Made by a program: the position numbers and the translations under genes
The notes under the pieces: model-generated
What the model saw: only the letters and a program-made list of their open reading frames with translations
Told to the model about the DNA's origin: nothing
Database searches by the model: none
Source of the DNA: Alphaproteobacteria bacterium
GTDB lineage: Bacteria > Pseudomonadota > Alphaproteobacteria > Rhizobiales > Devosiaceae
NCBI GenBank assembly: GCA_024279575.1
Contig: JAJRRJ010000177.1
Location: 1-22,903, forward strand
Direction: 5' to 3'
DNA length: 22,903 nucleotides
Shown: in pieces, positions 22,156-22,903 of the stretch
Layout of the letters: every line of letters starts with the position of its first letter
Position numbering within the stretch: the stretch's first letter is position 1

Positions 22156-22641
22156 TCAGTCATGGGGAAACTGGGCGACATTTTGCGTTTGTTCTTCCCG
22201 GTATTCCCTTAGGGACATTTCAATTTCGGGATCAGCAAGAGCAAGAACCGCGGCGGCGAGCAGGGCGGCGTTGACAGCGCCGGCTTCGCCGATGGCCAGG
22301 GTGCCTACAGGTATCCCGGCGGGCATCTGGGCAATGGACAACAGGCTGTCATGGCCATTCAGGGCTTTGGACTTTATTGGAACCCCAAAAACGGGCAGAG
22401 TGGTAAGGGCGGCAATCATGCCTGGCAGGTGAGCGGCACCCCCTGCACCGGCTATTATCACCTGAAATCCTTCATCGCGCGCGCTCTGGGCAAATCCATA
22501 CATGCGTTCAGGGGTGCGATGGGCAGAAACGATGCGGGTTTCATATTCGATTTTGAGCACATCAAGGGTTTCGGCGGCCCGGCGCATGGTTGGCCAGTCA
22601 GACTGGCTTCCCATCAGAATGGCAATTGGTGGGATTTGCAT
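22156..22641 (-). CDS. purE: N5-carboxyaminoimidazole ribonucleotide mutase
   Basis: Converts N5-CAIR to CAIR, the step after PurK. The 161-residue protein shows the class I PurE motifs: MGSQSDWPTM (10-19), SAHRTP (39-44) with catalytic His41, AGAGGAAHLPGM and GVPIKS, then the central GHDSLLSIAQMPAGIPVGT. Its size is normal for the octameric bacterial enzyme. AGGG lies about 8 nt before the ATG. It is upstream of purK in the same operon and downstream of the YdcH-like gene, with a 92-bp gap in between that may hold the promoter. Confidence 0.97.
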   Translation of the reverse strand: MQIPPIAILMGSQSDWPTMRRAAETLDVLKIEYETRIVSAHRTPERMYGFAQSARDEGFQVIIAGAGGAAHLPGMIAALTTLPVFGVPIKSKALNGHDSLLSIAQMPAGIPVGTLAIGEAGAVNAALLAAAVLALADPEIEMSLREYREEQTQNVAQFPHD

Positions 22642-22733
22642 TGTGTGTTTGCCCTGTTTGGCGACAAAAATGGCGTTTAGCCTATAAAAGGGTTGGTTTC
22701 AAGCGGAACAAAAACCTTATCCATTTTGCTCTT

Positions 22734-22903
22734 TTAAGCAATAATTTCCGGCAATAGAAGTTTTTCCAGTTCTACGATTCGGTCTTTGATCAACAATTTA
22801 TGCTTTTTTAGTCGCAAAACGACCATTTGGTCGGCTTGCTGGCTTTGAATAAGGGCATGAATTGCGGCATCCATATCGGAGTGTTCCTGACGTTTTGTCG
22901 CCA
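22734..22903 (-). CDS. YdcH/DUF465 family small protein, 5' end at window edge
   Basis: This reading frame runs off the window end and is too short for ordinary ORF lists. It encodes about 56 residues, ATKRQEHSDMDAAI near the start and LRLKKHKLLIKDRIVELEKL near the end, with the amphipathic helix pattern of DUF465 (YdcH). The first two bases at the edge, TG on the minus strand, fit an ATG whose A is just outside the window. Function unknown. It lies upstream of purE on the same strand, an arrangement I associate with Rhizobiales. Confidence 0.75.
   Translation of the reverse strand, partial: ATKRQEHSDMDAAIHALIQSQQADQMVVLRLKKHKLLIKDRIVELEKLLLPEIIA

Noticed and set aside
1..22903. tRNA, rRNA, CRISPR, insertion sequence or prophage
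   Set aside because: No tRNA cloverleaf, rRNA, regularly spaced repeat, transposase or phage gene could be recognised on reading both strands; this was a visual check and not a program run.

Overview
The window looks like chromosomal core sequence from an alphaproteobacterium, most likely of the Rhizobiales/Hyphomicrobiales type. The basis is gene content: a DUF2312/GapR nucleoid protein, a cysteine-free 41-residue L36, a DUF1036 protein beside pyruvate kinase, a three-gene transhydrogenase (pntAA-pntAB-pntB) preceded by a 42-residue aa3-oxidase subunit IV, S21 beside purE-purK, and a YdcH/DUF465 protein. Genes are densely packed at moderate G+C, with no insertion sequence, prophage, CRISPR array or tRNA that I could recognise. 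The assignment is from family knowledge, not a database search.

Layout. 1-1492 (+): the end of a dipeptide/oligopeptide ABC importer, with two ATPases overlapping by ATGA. 1501-2004 (-): a single-domain response regulator. 2005-2410: a strongly structured intergenic region, a consensus-like promoter, ribosomal protein L36 (rpmJ) and its terminator. 2411-4496 (-): an interleaved set of inverted repeats, then pyruvate kinase and a secreted DUF1036 protein in one operon. 4721-4978 (+): gapR. 4997-12248 (-): dxs, then a cell-wall group made of a DUF882/M15 peptidase-like protein, an L,D-transpeptidase and a sigma-54 response regulator. 12469-17493 (+): oligoendopeptidase F, the small oxidase subunit IV and the proton-translocating transhydrogenase, closed by a textbook terminator. 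17571-19898 (+): a FrnE-like DsbA-family protein, a membrane-anchored alpha/beta hydrolase, a VOC protein and a DUF1801 protein. 19892-22903 (-): an AraC-type regulator, rpsU, purK, purE and the start of a YdcH-family gene.

Most of this is housekeeping: peptide import, glycolysis, isoprenoid precursors, NADPH supply, de novo purine synthesis and peptidoglycan 3-3 cross-linking. The most notable observations are two adjacent core genes, pepF and pntAA, each broken by one missing A in an A6 run with the same AAAAAATG context; a foldable, possibly small-RNA region upstream of rpmJ containing a good promoter and a terminator-like hairpin; and three inverted repeats in pseudoknot order downstream of pyruvate kinase. 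I did not find convincing evidence of an undescribed multi-gene system.
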